From assembly GCA_913058025.1 (NCBI GenBank), contig CAJXPN010000006.1, forward strand, positions 1 to 18,842: a stretch of DNA of 18,842 bases, in the 5' to 3' direction. Of this stretch, positions 1 to 7,169 are shown piece by piece. Both the position numbers and the translations under genes were made by a program. The notes under the pieces are model-generated. The model saw only the letters and a list, made by a program, of their open reading frames with translations. It did not search any database and was not told the DNA's origin. How positions within the stretch are numbered: position 1 is the first letter of the stretch; the number at the start of each line of letters is the position of its first letter. The stretch comes from an uncultured Myxococcales bacterium (GTDB taxonomy: Bacteria > Myxococcota_A > Bradymonadia > Bradymonadales > Bradymonadaceae).

Positions 1-49
1 ATCTACACAGAGTAGATCGTCGGCAGCGTCAGATGTGTATAAGAGACAG
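1..49 (+). other. Nextera i5 adapter (artefact)
   Basis: This is synthetic sequence, not genome. Bases 1-8 match the end of the i5 flow-cell oligo, 9-16 (AGAGTAGA) look like an 8-base index, 17-30 are the Read 1 Nextera linker, and 31-49 are the 19-bp Tn5 mosaic end used in tagmentation libraries. The exact reverse complement closes the other end of the window. Genomic sequence starts at about base 50. Confidence 0.98.
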
Positions 50-102
50 AACTTGAATAGTTGCCTCGCGTAACCTTTTGCGCGGGCGCACCGCATTGGA
101 CC

Positions 103-1134
103 ATGACGTTGAACCAGAGACTCTTGCTGCTCGCCACGCTCACGCTCGCCATGCTGGCGTGTGACCCCAAGAAGCCCGTCGACCCCGCTGGGGCCGCCGC
201 GCCTCCGTACGTGATCGCCACGACCACGATGATCACGGACATGGCGCAGACGCTCGCAGGCGAGGACTTGCGTGTGGAGGGGATCATGAAGCCTGGCGGT
301 GATCCGCACCTCCACAAGCCCTCCATAGGTAACGCCAGGGCGACCGGGGTCAGCGACCTCGTCCTGACGAACGGCCTGTACCTGGAGGGTTGGCTCGACG
401 AGCTCGTGCGCAACGCTGGCGGTGAGCGGCCCGTGAAGGTCGTGAGCGATGGCGTGACGCCCGTGACGATGGAAGGAATGCCTGGCGGAGTGGATCCTCA
501 CTTCTGGTTCGAGATCGAGTCGTGGAAGATCGCCACGGGCAACGTCGAGGACGCGTTCGTGGCGCTCCTCCCCGACAAGGCGGACGGAATCCGCGCCCGC
601 TCGAACGCCTACGAGGCCGAGCTCGATCGCCTCGACGCCTGGACACGCACCAACCTCGAGACCATCCCCGAGAAGCAGCGCGTCCTCATTACGAGCCACG
701 ACGCCTTCAACTACTTCGGGCGCGCCTACGGCATCGAGGTCGTCGGCATCCAGGGCAGCTCCACCGAGCAGGAGGCCAGCCAGCGCGACGTCGCCAACAC
801 CATCGAGCTCGTCCGCTCCCGCTCCGTCCCCGCCATCTTCATCGAGTCGTCGGTCAACCCCGCGCTCATCGAGCAGGTCGCCAGAGAGACCGGCGTGAAG
901 GCGCTCGGTCCGCTCTTCTCGGACTCGATCGGCACCGCGGGCTCGGGCGCCGAGACGTACGTCGCCATGTACGCCAAGAACGTCGAGATCATCACGAAGG
1001 GTCTGGGCGGCGTCTTCACGCCTTTCCCGGCCAGGGGCAAGGCCGCCGTAACGTCAGCTCCCGTCGAGGCGGTTCCTACCGAGGCCGCCCCCGAGGCGGC
1101 CGCCCCGAACTCTCCCGCAACCGAGACGAAGTGA
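103..1134 (+). CDS. troA: Metal ABC transporter solute-binding lipoprotein (TroA/ZnuA family)
   Basis: This is the extracytoplasmic receptor that captures Mn2+, Zn2+ or a similar divalent metal and passes it to the permease encoded downstream. The ATG at 103 gives 343 residues. It begins with a hydrophobic signal (residues 5-19) ending in MLAC, with Cys20 as the probable lipidation site; the in-frame TTG at 61 would put 14 polar residues before the signal and is less likely. Cluster A-I motifs are visible: GGDPHLHKPS with His69, GVDPHFW with His133, ITSHDAF with His199, and LFSDSIG with Asp274. A His-His-His-Asp ligand set is that of TroA, rather than the His-His-Glu-Asp of MntC/PsaA. The last 35 or so residues are an Ala/Pro/Glu-rich tail beyond the usual fold. 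The gene opens a five-gene operon; only 53 bp of genome precede it, so its promoter may be missing. The exact metal is not proven. Confidence 0.93.
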   Translation: MTLNQRLLLLATLTLAMLACDPKKPVDPAGAAAPPYVIATTTMITDMAQTLAGEDLRVEGIMKPGGDPHLHKPSIGNARATGVSDLVLTNGLYLEGWLDELVRNAGGERPVKVVSDGVTPVTMEGMPGGVDPHFWFEIESWKIATGNVEDAFVALLPDKADGIRARSNAYEAELDRLDAWTRTNLETIPEKQRVLITSHDAFNYFGRAYGIEVVGIQGSSTEQEASQRDVANTIELVRSRSVPAIFIESSVNPALIEQVARETGVKALGPLFSDSIGTAGSGAETYVAMYAKNVEIITKGLGGVFTPFPARGKAAVTSAPVEAVPTEAAPEAAAPNSPATETK

Positions 1135-1141
1135 TTAGACC

Positions 1142-1903
1142 ATGAGTGACGTGAACCCCCCCGCGCTCTCCGTACGTGACCTCACCGTGAGCTACGACTC
1201 CGAGCCCGTGCTCGAGGGCGTCTCGTTCACCGTCGGCACCGGGCGACTCGTCGGCGTCGTCGGCCCCAACGGGGCCGGCAAGTCCACGATGATCAAGGCG
1301 ATCGTCGGGACACTGCCCGTGGACTCGGGTGACGTCGAGGTACTCGGCGAACGTGGAAAGAAGGCCCTGCGCAAGATCACCTACGTCCCTCAGCGCGGCA
1401 GCGTCGACTGGGACTTCCCCGTCACCGTCCTCGACGTCGTCAACCAGGGCCGCTACGGCCACCTCGGGCTCCTGGGCCGTATGACGGCAGACGACCGGCG
1501 CGTCGTCGCCGACGCCATCTCCAAGGTCGGCCTCCAGGACCTCGCGCGGCGCCAGATCGGCGAACTCTCGGGCGGCCAGCAGCAGCGAGTCTTCCTCGCC
1601 AGAGCGCTCGCCCAACGCGGCGACGTCTACCTCATGGACGAGCCCTTCGTCGGGGTGGACGCCGCCACCGAGTCCGCCATCGTCGAGGTCCTGCGCGAAC
1701 TCCGCGACTCCGGCCGCACCGTCCTCGTCGTGCACCACGACCTCGCCACCGCGCCCGAGTACTTCGACTCGATCCTCCTGCTGAACAAGGAGCTCATAGC
1801 CTTCGGTGACACCCACGACGTCTTCACGCGTGACCACCTCCAGCACGCCTACGGCGGCCGCCTCGCCATCTTCGAAGACGGCGGCTTCGCCACGCTCGCC
1901 TGA
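1142..1903 (+). CDS. troB: Metal ABC transporter ATPase (TroB/ZnuC family)
   Basis: This is the nucleotide-binding subunit that powers metal import, acting as a dimer on the cytoplasmic face of the permeases encoded next. The 253-residue length is normal for the family. Visible motifs are Walker A GPNGAGKST (41-49), the Q-loop YVPQ with Gln84, the ABC signature LSGGQ (142-146), Walker B VYLMDE (162-167) and the H-loop His199. All catalytic elements are intact. The ATG lies 7 bp after the troA stop with only a poor Shine-Dalgarno sequence, which suggests translational coupling. The sequence at 81-110 (PQRGSVDWDFPVTVLDVV) is typical of Mn/Zn-type ATPases. Confidence 0.95.
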   Translation: MSDVNPPALSVRDLTVSYDSEPVLEGVSFTVGTGRLVGVVGPNGAGKSTMIKAIVGTLPVDSGDVEVLGERGKKALRKITYVPQRGSVDWDFPVTVLDVVNQGRYGHLGLLGRMTADDRRVVADAISKVGLQDLARRQIGELSGGQQQRVFLARALAQRGDVYLMDEPFVGVDAATESAIVEVLRELRDSGRTVLVVHHDLATAPEYFDSILLLNKELIAFGDTHDVFTRDHLQHAYGGRLAIFEDGGFATLA

Positions 1904-1924
1904 TACACCAGGAGCCCTCGCGTC

Positions 1925-2866
1925 ATGTACCCTCTGATCGCCGCAGCCTCCGGGTCGTCCGTCCTCGTCGCGCGCGCGCTCGAGTTCTTCACCTTCAAGT
2001 ACGACTTCGCGCGCGACGCCCTCATCGCCTCCATCCTCGTCGGCGCGCTGTGCGGCGTCGTCGGTGTCTTCCTCGTCCTCCGCGGCCTCTCGCTACTGGG
2101 CGACGCCGCTGGGCACGCGACGCTCCCCGGGCTCGCCGTCGCCTTCATCCTCACCGGCGGCCTCGCAGCGCCCGCGCTCCTGCTCGGCGCACTCACGTCC
2201 GCGTTCCTCGCCTCGGTCACCGTCGGTGTCCTCTCACGCGGCGCGCGCTCTCGCCCCGACGCCTCCATCGGGATCGTCCTCTCGGTGTTCTTTGGCGCGG
2301 GCACCGTCCTGCTCACCTACATCCAGCGCACGGCCACGACGTCCTACGCCGGCCTCGACTCGATGCTCCTCGGCAACGTCGCGGGCATCTCCTCGGGTCA
2401 GCTCCTCTCGATCGTCGTGGCCGCGATCGTCCTCATCGGTGGCGTCGCGCTGACCTACCGTCACCTGCTCGTCTCCACCTTCGACTCCGTCTTCGCCGCG
2501 TCCATCGGCGTGCGAACGCGCCTCATCCACTACGCGCTCCTCGCCACGCTCTCGGTCACGATCGTCGTGTCCGTCCAGGCCGTCGGAGTCGTCCTCGTCT
2601 CCGCGATGCTCATCACGCCCGCGTCCGCGGCGCTCTTCCTCTCGAGCCGCCTCGAGCGCGTGCTCGCCTTCGCAGGGCTAATCGGCGCGGTCTCTGGCGC
2701 GCTCGGCGCGTTCGTGAGCTACCTGGGGGAGGGCGTGGCCACTGGCCCCGCCATCGTCCTCGCCGCGTCCTCCTTCTTCCTCGTCTGCATGATCTTCGGG
2801 CCACGAAATGGCCTCGCGCGCCGGTGGTTCAACCAGCGCTCGCGCTCCACACGACAGGAGGCCTGA
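1925..2866 (+). CDS. troC: Metal ABC transporter permease, ABC-3 family (first)
   Basis: This is a membrane subunit of the metal importer. It has 313 residues with about eight hydrophobic segments and the ABC-3 hallmark region near residues 39-72: FLVLRGLSLLGDAAGHATLP, then GLAVAFIL. The ATG at 1925 follows an AGGAG Shine-Dalgarno (about 1910) at good spacing. The C-terminus after residue 295 is basic and cytoplasmic (ARRWFNQRSRSTRQ). It sits 21 bp after the ATPase gene and 3 bp before a second, different permease. Two distinct permeases suggest a heterodimeric channel as in TroCD-type systems. The TroC/TroD assignment is by gene order only. Confidence 0.93.
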   Translation: MYPLIAAASGSSVLVARALEFFTFKYDFARDALIASILVGALCGVVGVFLVLRGLSLLGDAAGHATLPGLAVAFILTGGLAAPALLLGALTSAFLASVTVGVLSRGARSRPDASIGIVLSVFFGAGTVLLTYIQRTATTSYAGLDSMLLGNVAGISSGQLLSIVVAAIVLIGGVALTYRHLLVSTFDSVFAASIGVRTRLIHYALLATLSVTIVVSVQAVGVVLVSAMLITPASAALFLSSRLERVLAFAGLIGAVSGALGAFVSYLGEGVATGPAIVLAASSFFLVCMIFGPRNGLARRWFNQRSRSTRQEA

Positions 2867-2869
2867 GCC

Positions 2870-3778
2870 ATGTCCCCCCACGAACTCTTCATCGAACCCT
2901 GGACCATCGGCGCGTGGATGTGGCGAGGCACCCTCGCAGCCTCACTCGCCGCCGTGCCGTGCGCCGTGCTCGGCGTGTTCCTCTACCTCCGCCGGCTCTC
3001 GCTCATCGCCGACGCGCTCACCCACGTCGCGCTCCCCGGGATCGTCGCCGTGTTCCTGATGACCGGCTCGATGGAGCCGCTCCCCATGCTCCTCGGCGCC
3101 GCCGCCGTCGGCGCCCTCGCCAGCTACGCCATCGAGAACCTCGCCTCCCGCGACGGCGTCCGCTCCGACGCCGCCATCGGCATCGTCTTCACCGCGCTCT
3201 TCGCCGTCGGCGTCATCCTCCTCTCCACCTCCGTCCAGAACGCCCACATCGACACGCAGTGCGTCCTCTTCGGTGACGTCCTCGGCATCTCCGACGAGTC
3301 CCTCCTCCTCCTCGGGGTCGTCGCGCCGCTCGTCTGCCTCTGCGTCGCGCTCGGGTGGCGGTGGCTCGGCCTCGTCAGCTTCGACCCCGGCCTCGCCGTG
3401 AACCTCGGCCTCCCCGTCGCCTTCGTCCACTACGCGCTCATGGGCGGCGTCTCCGTCGCCACGGTCGCCTCCTTCGAGGCGATCGGCGCCATCCTCGCCA
3501 TCGCCTTCATCATCGTCCCCGCCGCGACCGCGCACATCCTCGCCGATCGCCTCCACGTCATGGTCGGGATCGCGGTGGCCCACGCGCTCACGTCGGTACT
3601 CGTCGGGATGTACACCGCGGTCTGGTTCGACCTGTCCGCGTCCGGGTGCATCGTCTGCGTCGGGGGCGCGCTCTACGCCGCCGCGTTCCTGTTCGCTCCC
3701 CGCCACGGCGTCATGACGACTGCCCTCAGGCGCTCCGCGCGTCGACGCGTCGCGTCTCGGATCTCACGCGTCGCGTGA
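2870..3778 (+). CDS. troD: Metal ABC transporter permease, ABC-3 family (second)
   Basis: This is the second membrane subunit of the importer, 302 residues long, with multiple hydrophobic helices and the family motif FLYLRRLSLIADALTHVALP (about residues 39-58). The segment HIDTQCVLFGDVLGIS near residue 125 is typical of the second permease in Mn/Zn systems. AGGAGG overlaps the end of the preceding gene (about 2857) and lies well placed for the ATG at 2870, so the two permeases should be translated together. The C-terminus is strongly basic (RRSARRRVASRISR). The protein is clearly homologous to, but different from, the permease at 1925-2866, so this is an old paralogue pair and not a recent duplication. 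Confidence 0.93.
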   Translation: MSPHELFIEPWTIGAWMWRGTLAASLAAVPCAVLGVFLYLRRLSLIADALTHVALPGIVAVFLMTGSMEPLPMLLGAAAVGALASYAIENLASRDGVRSDAAIGIVFTALFAVGVILLSTSVQNAHIDTQCVLFGDVLGISDESLLLLGVVAPLVCLCVALGWRWLGLVSFDPGLAVNLGLPVAFVHYALMGGVSVATVASFEAIGAILAIAFIIVPAATAHILADRLHVMVGIAVAHALTSVLVGMYTAVWFDLSASGCIVCVGGALYAAAFLFAPRHGVMTTALRRSARRRVASRISRVA

Positions 3779-3841
3779 CCTCTGGCGTCGCCTCATGGCA
3801 CACTCGAACTCCCCCGTCCCCCTGTCGAGACCACACGACGC

Positions 3842-4510
3842 ATGCACACCATCTCCGTCGAGAACTACCTCAAGGCGATCTACCACCTCGAGCAGCGTGA
3901 CGGCGGCAGGGTCAAGACCAAGTCGATCGCCGGCGCGCTCGACATCTCCTTGCCCTCCGTCACCAGCATGCTCAAGTCGCTCTCTGCCGACGACCTCGTC
4001 GTCTACGAGCGCTACAAGGGCGTCACGCTCAGTGAATCTGGACGCCTCGCCGCGCTCAAGGTCGTGCGCAAGCACCGCCTCATAGAGCTCTTCCTCGTCT
4101 CCACGCTCGATTACTCCTGGGACGAAGTGCACCACGAGGCCGAGCGCCTCGAGCACGCCATCAGCGACGACCTCGCCGCACGCATCGAGTCGTTCCTCGA
4201 CTTCCCCCAGTTCGACCCGCACGGTGACCCGATCCCCGCCGCAGACGGCACGCTCCCTTCCAGAGAAGCACACGCGCTGCCCCTCTCGAGCCTCGCCTCC
4301 GGCTCTATGGCTTGCCTCGAGCGCGTCCTCGACCAGGACCCAGAGCTCCTCCGACACCTCACCCGCATCGGACTCGTCCCCGGCGCGCGCGTCTCCATCC
4401 TCGAGGTCCTGCCGTTCGACGGGCAGGTGAACCTGAACATCGAGGGCTCCGACGAGCCCACGTCCGTCTCCCGCGCGCTCTCCAACATCCTCATCGTCAC
4501 GCCGCTTTGA
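3842..4510 (+). CDS. mntR: DtxR/MntR-family metal-dependent repressor with FeoA-like domain
   Basis: This is a metal-sensing transcription factor that most likely represses the upstream importer when metal is sufficient, as TroR does in troABCDR operons. It has 222 residues: an N-terminal winged helix-turn-helix (about 1-65), a dimerisation/metal domain (about 66-120), a linker with HGDPIP and a C-terminal SH3/FeoA-like domain (about 146-221). Candidate ligands are His78, Glu82, His97, Glu101, Glu104 and His105. Glu101 sits where DtxR/IdeR has the iron-site cysteine, which points to a manganese-type site. Asn8 replaces the Asp (MntR) or Met (DtxR) found at that position, a substitution common in NYLKAIY-type members. 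The gene starts 63 bp after the permease stop. No clear operator is visible in the 53 bp left upstream of the operon. Confidence 0.92.
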   Translation: MHTISVENYLKAIYHLEQRDGGRVKTKSIAGALDISLPSVTSMLKSLSADDLVVYERYKGVTLSESGRLAALKVVRKHRLIELFLVSTLDYSWDEVHHEAERLEHAISDDLAARIESFLDFPQFDPHGDPIPAADGTLPSREAHALPLSSLASGSMACLERVLDQDPELLRHLTRIGLVPGARVSILEVLPFDGQVNLNIEGSDEPTSVSRALSNILIVTPL

Positions 4511-4605
4511 GCATCGCCCTGCGGCGCTGGCCATCGCGCGCGCCTCCTCCTATAGTTCTGCCGCCTCCGCAGGCGCTCTCGACCCGACTCTCACGTTCCC
4601 GTTGT

Positions 4606-5544
4606 ATGGAGGGCGCTTTGGGTAAACTGCTCGATCGCCAGGCCCTGCGCCTCGCGACCTCATCCTCAGAAGCCGGTATCCTTGATGGGCGACTCGTCGC
4701 CGCCGAGGTGCGCAGACAGGTCCAACTCGTCGTCTCTCGACTGCGCGGGCTGGGGCACTCCGTCCGGCTCTCCGTCGTGCGCGTCGGCGACGACCCCGCC
4801 AGCGCCATCTACGTGCGGCACAAGCAGCGCGACTGCGCCGCCGTCGGGATCGCGTCCGAGGAGGTCCACCTCCCCGACGACGCGACCTTCGAACGTGTCC
4901 TCGACACACTCGCGTCGCTCAACGACCGCGACGACGTCGACGGCGTCCTCCTCCAGCTCCCTCTCCCCGCGCACATCGACCCCCAGCGCGCCATCTCGTC
5001 CATCGCCGCTGCCAAGGACGTCGACGGGTTCCACCCGGACAACCTCGGCCAGCTCATGGCGTGGGCCAGCGCCGTCGAACCCGCCACGCCACGCGGCGTC
5101 ATGACGCTCCTGCGCGCCTACGACGTCGAGCTCTCGGGCCTGGACGCCGTCGTCATCGGCCGCTCCATGATCGTCGGGCGCCCCATGGCTCAGATGCTCA
5201 CCCGCGCCAACGCCACCGTCACCGTCTGCCACCGCCACACCACCGGCCTCGAACACTACGTCCGGCGCGCCGGCCTCGTCGTCGCCGCCACCGGCGTCTC
5301 TGGCCTCGTCCCCGGTGACTGGATCCGAGAGGGCGCCGTCGTCGTGGACGTCGGCATCTCGCGTGGCCAGGACGGCAAGCTCCGCGGAGACGTCGACTTC
5401 GCCGACGCGCGCTCGCGCGCCCGACTCATCACACCCGTCCCTGGCGGCGTCGGCCCCATGACGCGCGCGTCCCTCCTCGAGAACACCGTCGTCGCCGCCG
5501 CCCGGCGGCGAGGCATCTCGCTTCGGCACGACGCACACGTTTGA
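4606..5544 (+). CDS. folD: Bifunctional methylene-THF dehydrogenase/methenyl-THF cyclohydrolase
   Basis: FolD interconverts 5,10-methylene-, 5,10-methenyl- and 10-formyl-tetrahydrofolate in the cytoplasm, using NADP(H). Visible motifs are YVRHK (Tyr69, catalytic Lys73), LLQLPLP (114-120), KDVDGFHPDN (Asp140), the Rossmann segment VVIGRSMIVGRPM (182-194) and the C-terminal signature PVPGGVGPMT (277-286). From the ATG at 4606 it has 312 residues, with about 24 residues before the conserved start ILDGRLVA; the family is usually near 285. The ATG has no upstream ribosome site, while GGAGGG at 4608-4613 would serve a TTG at 4618 (308 residues), so the start is uncertain. The open frame extends back to 4312 but overlaps the regulator gene there. 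PATPRGV replaces the usual PCTPxG. It is followed by gcvT and gcvH, which use the same cofactor pool. Confidence 0.95.
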   Translation: MEGALGKLLDRQALRLATSSSEAGILDGRLVAAEVRRQVQLVVSRLRGLGHSVRLSVVRVGDDPASAIYVRHKQRDCAAVGIASEEVHLPDDATFERVLDTLASLNDRDDVDGVLLQLPLPAHIDPQRAISSIAAAKDVDGFHPDNLGQLMAWASAVEPATPRGVMTLLRAYDVELSGLDAVVIGRSMIVGRPMAQMLTRANATVTVCHRHTTGLEHYVRRAGLVVAATGVSGLVPGDWIREGAVVVDVGISRGQDGKLRGDVDFADARSRARLITPVPGGVGPMTRASLLENTVVAAARRRGISLRHDAHV

Positions 5545-5604
5545 AACGTCGAGTAGCACTTTAAATGTTCGACATCAGGTCTTTATACCCGAGGACGACT
5601 CACC
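5541..5604 (+). promoter_or_regulatory. AT-richer spacer, possible gcvT promoter
   Basis: The 60 bp between folD and gcvT are distinctly richer in A and T than their surroundings. TTGAAA (5541-5546, overlapping the folD stop) with TAAATG (5562-5567) has a 15-bp spacer, and TTTAAA (5560-5565) with TTTATA (5582-5587) has 16 bp. Neither is ideal. GAGGA near 5591 is the likely gcvT ribosome site. The interval is too short for a glycine riboswitch. Confidence 0.3.
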
Positions 5605-6699
5605 ATGTCTGACGAGACCCGCGCGCTCCCGCTCGCCACCCGACACGCCGACCTCGGCGCCCGCTTCGCCCCGTTCGCGGGCTTCTCAATGCCCATGCGC
5701 TACTCCTCCATCAAGGAGGAGCACCTCGCGGTGCGCCGCGCGCTCGGGCTCTTCGACGTCAGCCACATGGGTGAGATCGAGGTCGTCGGCGCCGACGCCG
5801 TCTCACTCGTCGACTCCGTCGTCACCAACGACTGCTCGGCGCTCGACATCGGCCAGGCGATGTACACCGTGATGTGCCACCCCGACGGCAACGTCGTCGA
5901 CGACCTCATCGTCTACAAGCTCGCCGAGGACCGCGTCTTCATCTGCGTCAACGCCTCCAACCGCGCCAAGGACCTCGCGCACATCCTCGAACACTCCCGC
6001 GGCGACGCGACCATCACCGACCGCGGCGACGACTTCGTCCAGCTCGCCATCCAGGGACCCCTCGCCGCGCAGGTCCTCGACACACTCACCGACCACGACC
6101 TCTCCAGCATCACCTTCTTCCGGTGCGCCGAGATCACGCTCGCGGGCGCGCCCGTCCTCGCCGCGCGCACCGGCTACACCGGGGAGGACGGGTTCGAACT
6201 CTACATCCCCGTCGAGCACGGTGAGCAGGTCTTCGACGCCGTCTCGGCCGCGGGTGCGCCGCACGGCCTCCTCCCGATCGGTCTCGGCGCGCGCGACACC
6301 CTGCGCCTCGAGGCTCGCCTTCACCTCTACGGCAACGAGCTCTCCGACTCCATCAACCCGATCGAGGCCGGCCTCTCCTGGGTCGTCAAGCTCGACAAGT
6401 CCACCCCCTTCGTCGGCCAGGACGCGCTCCGCTCGATCAAGTCCGCCGGCCCGGGTCGGCGCCTCCGCGGGTTCCACTGCGAGGGCAGGGCGATCCCCCG
6501 CCCCGGCTGCTCGATCTACGCAGGCGACGAGGTCGTCGGCGTCATCACCAGCGGCTCCCTCTCCTACATGCTCGACACCCCGGTCGCGCTGGGGTACGTC
6601 GACATCGAACACGTGAAGTCCGAGTCCCTGGAGATCGACGTGCGCGGACGCCGCGTCACCGGTCGCCTCACGACCAAGCCCTTCTACAAGACCACCTGA
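5605..6699 (+). CDS. gcvT: Glycine cleavage system T protein (aminomethyltransferase)
   Basis: GcvT takes the aminomethyl group from the lipoyl arm of GcvH and transfers the carbon to tetrahydrofolate, releasing ammonia and 5,10-methylene-THF. The 364 residues match the family length. The opening HADLGARFAPFAGFSMPMRY, the block LFDVSHMGEIEV and Asn/Asp-rich VTNDCSAL are typical, as are ARTGYTGEDGFELY near residue 190 and LPIGLGARDTLRLEA near residue 228 (the folate-binding region). The C-terminal barrel ends in VTGRLTTKPFY. The ATG at 5605 follows GAGGAC at usable spacing. gcvH follows 28 bp later, so the pair is probably co-transcribed; the P protein gene is not beside them. Confidence 0.96.
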   Translation: MSDETRALPLATRHADLGARFAPFAGFSMPMRYSSIKEEHLAVRRALGLFDVSHMGEIEVVGADAVSLVDSVVTNDCSALDIGQAMYTVMCHPDGNVVDDLIVYKLAEDRVFICVNASNRAKDLAHILEHSRGDATITDRGDDFVQLAIQGPLAAQVLDTLTDHDLSSITFFRCAEITLAGAPVLAARTGYTGEDGFELYIPVEHGEQVFDAVSAAGAPHGLLPIGLGARDTLRLEARLHLYGNELSDSINPIEAGLSWVVKLDKSTPFVGQDALRSIKSAGPGRRLRGFHCEGRAIPRPGCSIYAGDEVVGVITSGSLSYMLDTPVALGYVDIEHVKSESLEIDVRGRRVTGRLTTKPFYKTT

Positions 6700-6727
6700 C
6701 TCTCCACTCCCACACGGAGCCTCTACG

Positions 6728-7114
6728 ATGAACATCCCCGCTGACCTCCGCTATACCGAGTCCCACGAGTGGGTCCGCCTCGAGGGCGACCTGATCGTCG
6801 TCGGCATCACCGCCCACGCTCAGGACGCCATGGGCGACATCACCTACGTCGATCTCCCCGACCCCGGCTCGGACCTCTCCGCCAAGGACAGCCTCGGCGG
6901 CGTCGAGTCCGTCAAGACCTTCTCCGACGTCTACGCCCCCGTCGACTCCTCCGTCGACTCCATCAACGAGGACCTCGAGGACGCCCCCGAGCTCGTCAAC
7001 GACGACCCCTACGGCGCGGGGTGGTTGCTCAAGCTCCGCCCGGAGAACCTCGCGGACGTCGAGTCCCTCATGGACGCTCAGGCCTACGAGGAGTTCCTGC
7101 ACAAGGACTCCTGA
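6728..7114 (+). CDS. gcvH: Glycine cleavage system H protein (lipoyl carrier)
   Basis: GcvH is the mobile carrier that shuttles the aminomethyl intermediate between GcvP, GcvT and the L protein on a lipoyl-lysine. It has 128 residues, the normal length. The start LRYTESHEWVRLEGD is diagnostic, the lipoylation motif GGVESVKTFSDVYAPV places the modified lysine at Lys63, and the ending LVNDDPYGAGWLLKL is conserved. GGAG lies about 10 bp upstream of the ATG. It directly follows gcvT and is the last plus-strand gene before a convergent gene. The usual gcvPA/gcvPB or gcvP partner is absent here and must be elsewhere in the genome. Confidence 0.97.
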   Translation: MNIPADLRYTESHEWVRLEGDLIVVGITAHAQDAMGDITYVDLPDPGSDLSAKDSLGGVESVKTFSDVYAPVDSSVDSINEDLEDAPELVNDDPYGAGWLLKLRPENLADVESLMDAQAYEEFLHKDS

Positions 7115-7125
7115 GCCTACACACG

Positions 7126-7169
7126 GCGCCCCCTCTCTCTTCGTGGACACGCGAACTCAGAAGGGGCGC
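7126..7169. terminator. Weak inverted repeat between convergent genes
   Basis: GCGCCCC (7126-7132) can pair with GGGGCGC (7163-7169) across a 30-base loop in the 42-bp gap between gcvH and the convergent TonB-type gene; the right arm lies in that gene's last codons. There is no U-tract, so a role as terminator is only a guess from position. Confidence 0.2.

Noticed and set aside
50..102. Operator for the metal-responsive repressor in front of troA
   Set aside because: The remaining 53 bp show no palindrome of the DtxR/MntR kind; the true operator is probably beyond the contig end.
3..413. Minus-strand 136-codon frame
   Set aside because: It is antisense to the solute-binding lipoprotein gene and its last codons are adapter sequence.
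4312..4605. N-terminal extension of folD by 98 codons
   Set aside because: It overlaps the regulator gene in another frame and has the Arg/Pro-rich composition of a shadow frame.
4666..5559. Minus-strand 297-codon frame across folD, and similar long frames opposite the second permease (2942-3706) and gcvT (5803-6735)
   Set aside because: They are antisense shadows produced by C-ending codons in well-recognised genes; their composition is Asp/Glu/Val/Gly-skewed and no family is recognisable.
5545..5604. Glycine riboswitch before gcvT
   Set aside because: The gap is only 60 bp and lacks the long tandem or single aptamer structure required.
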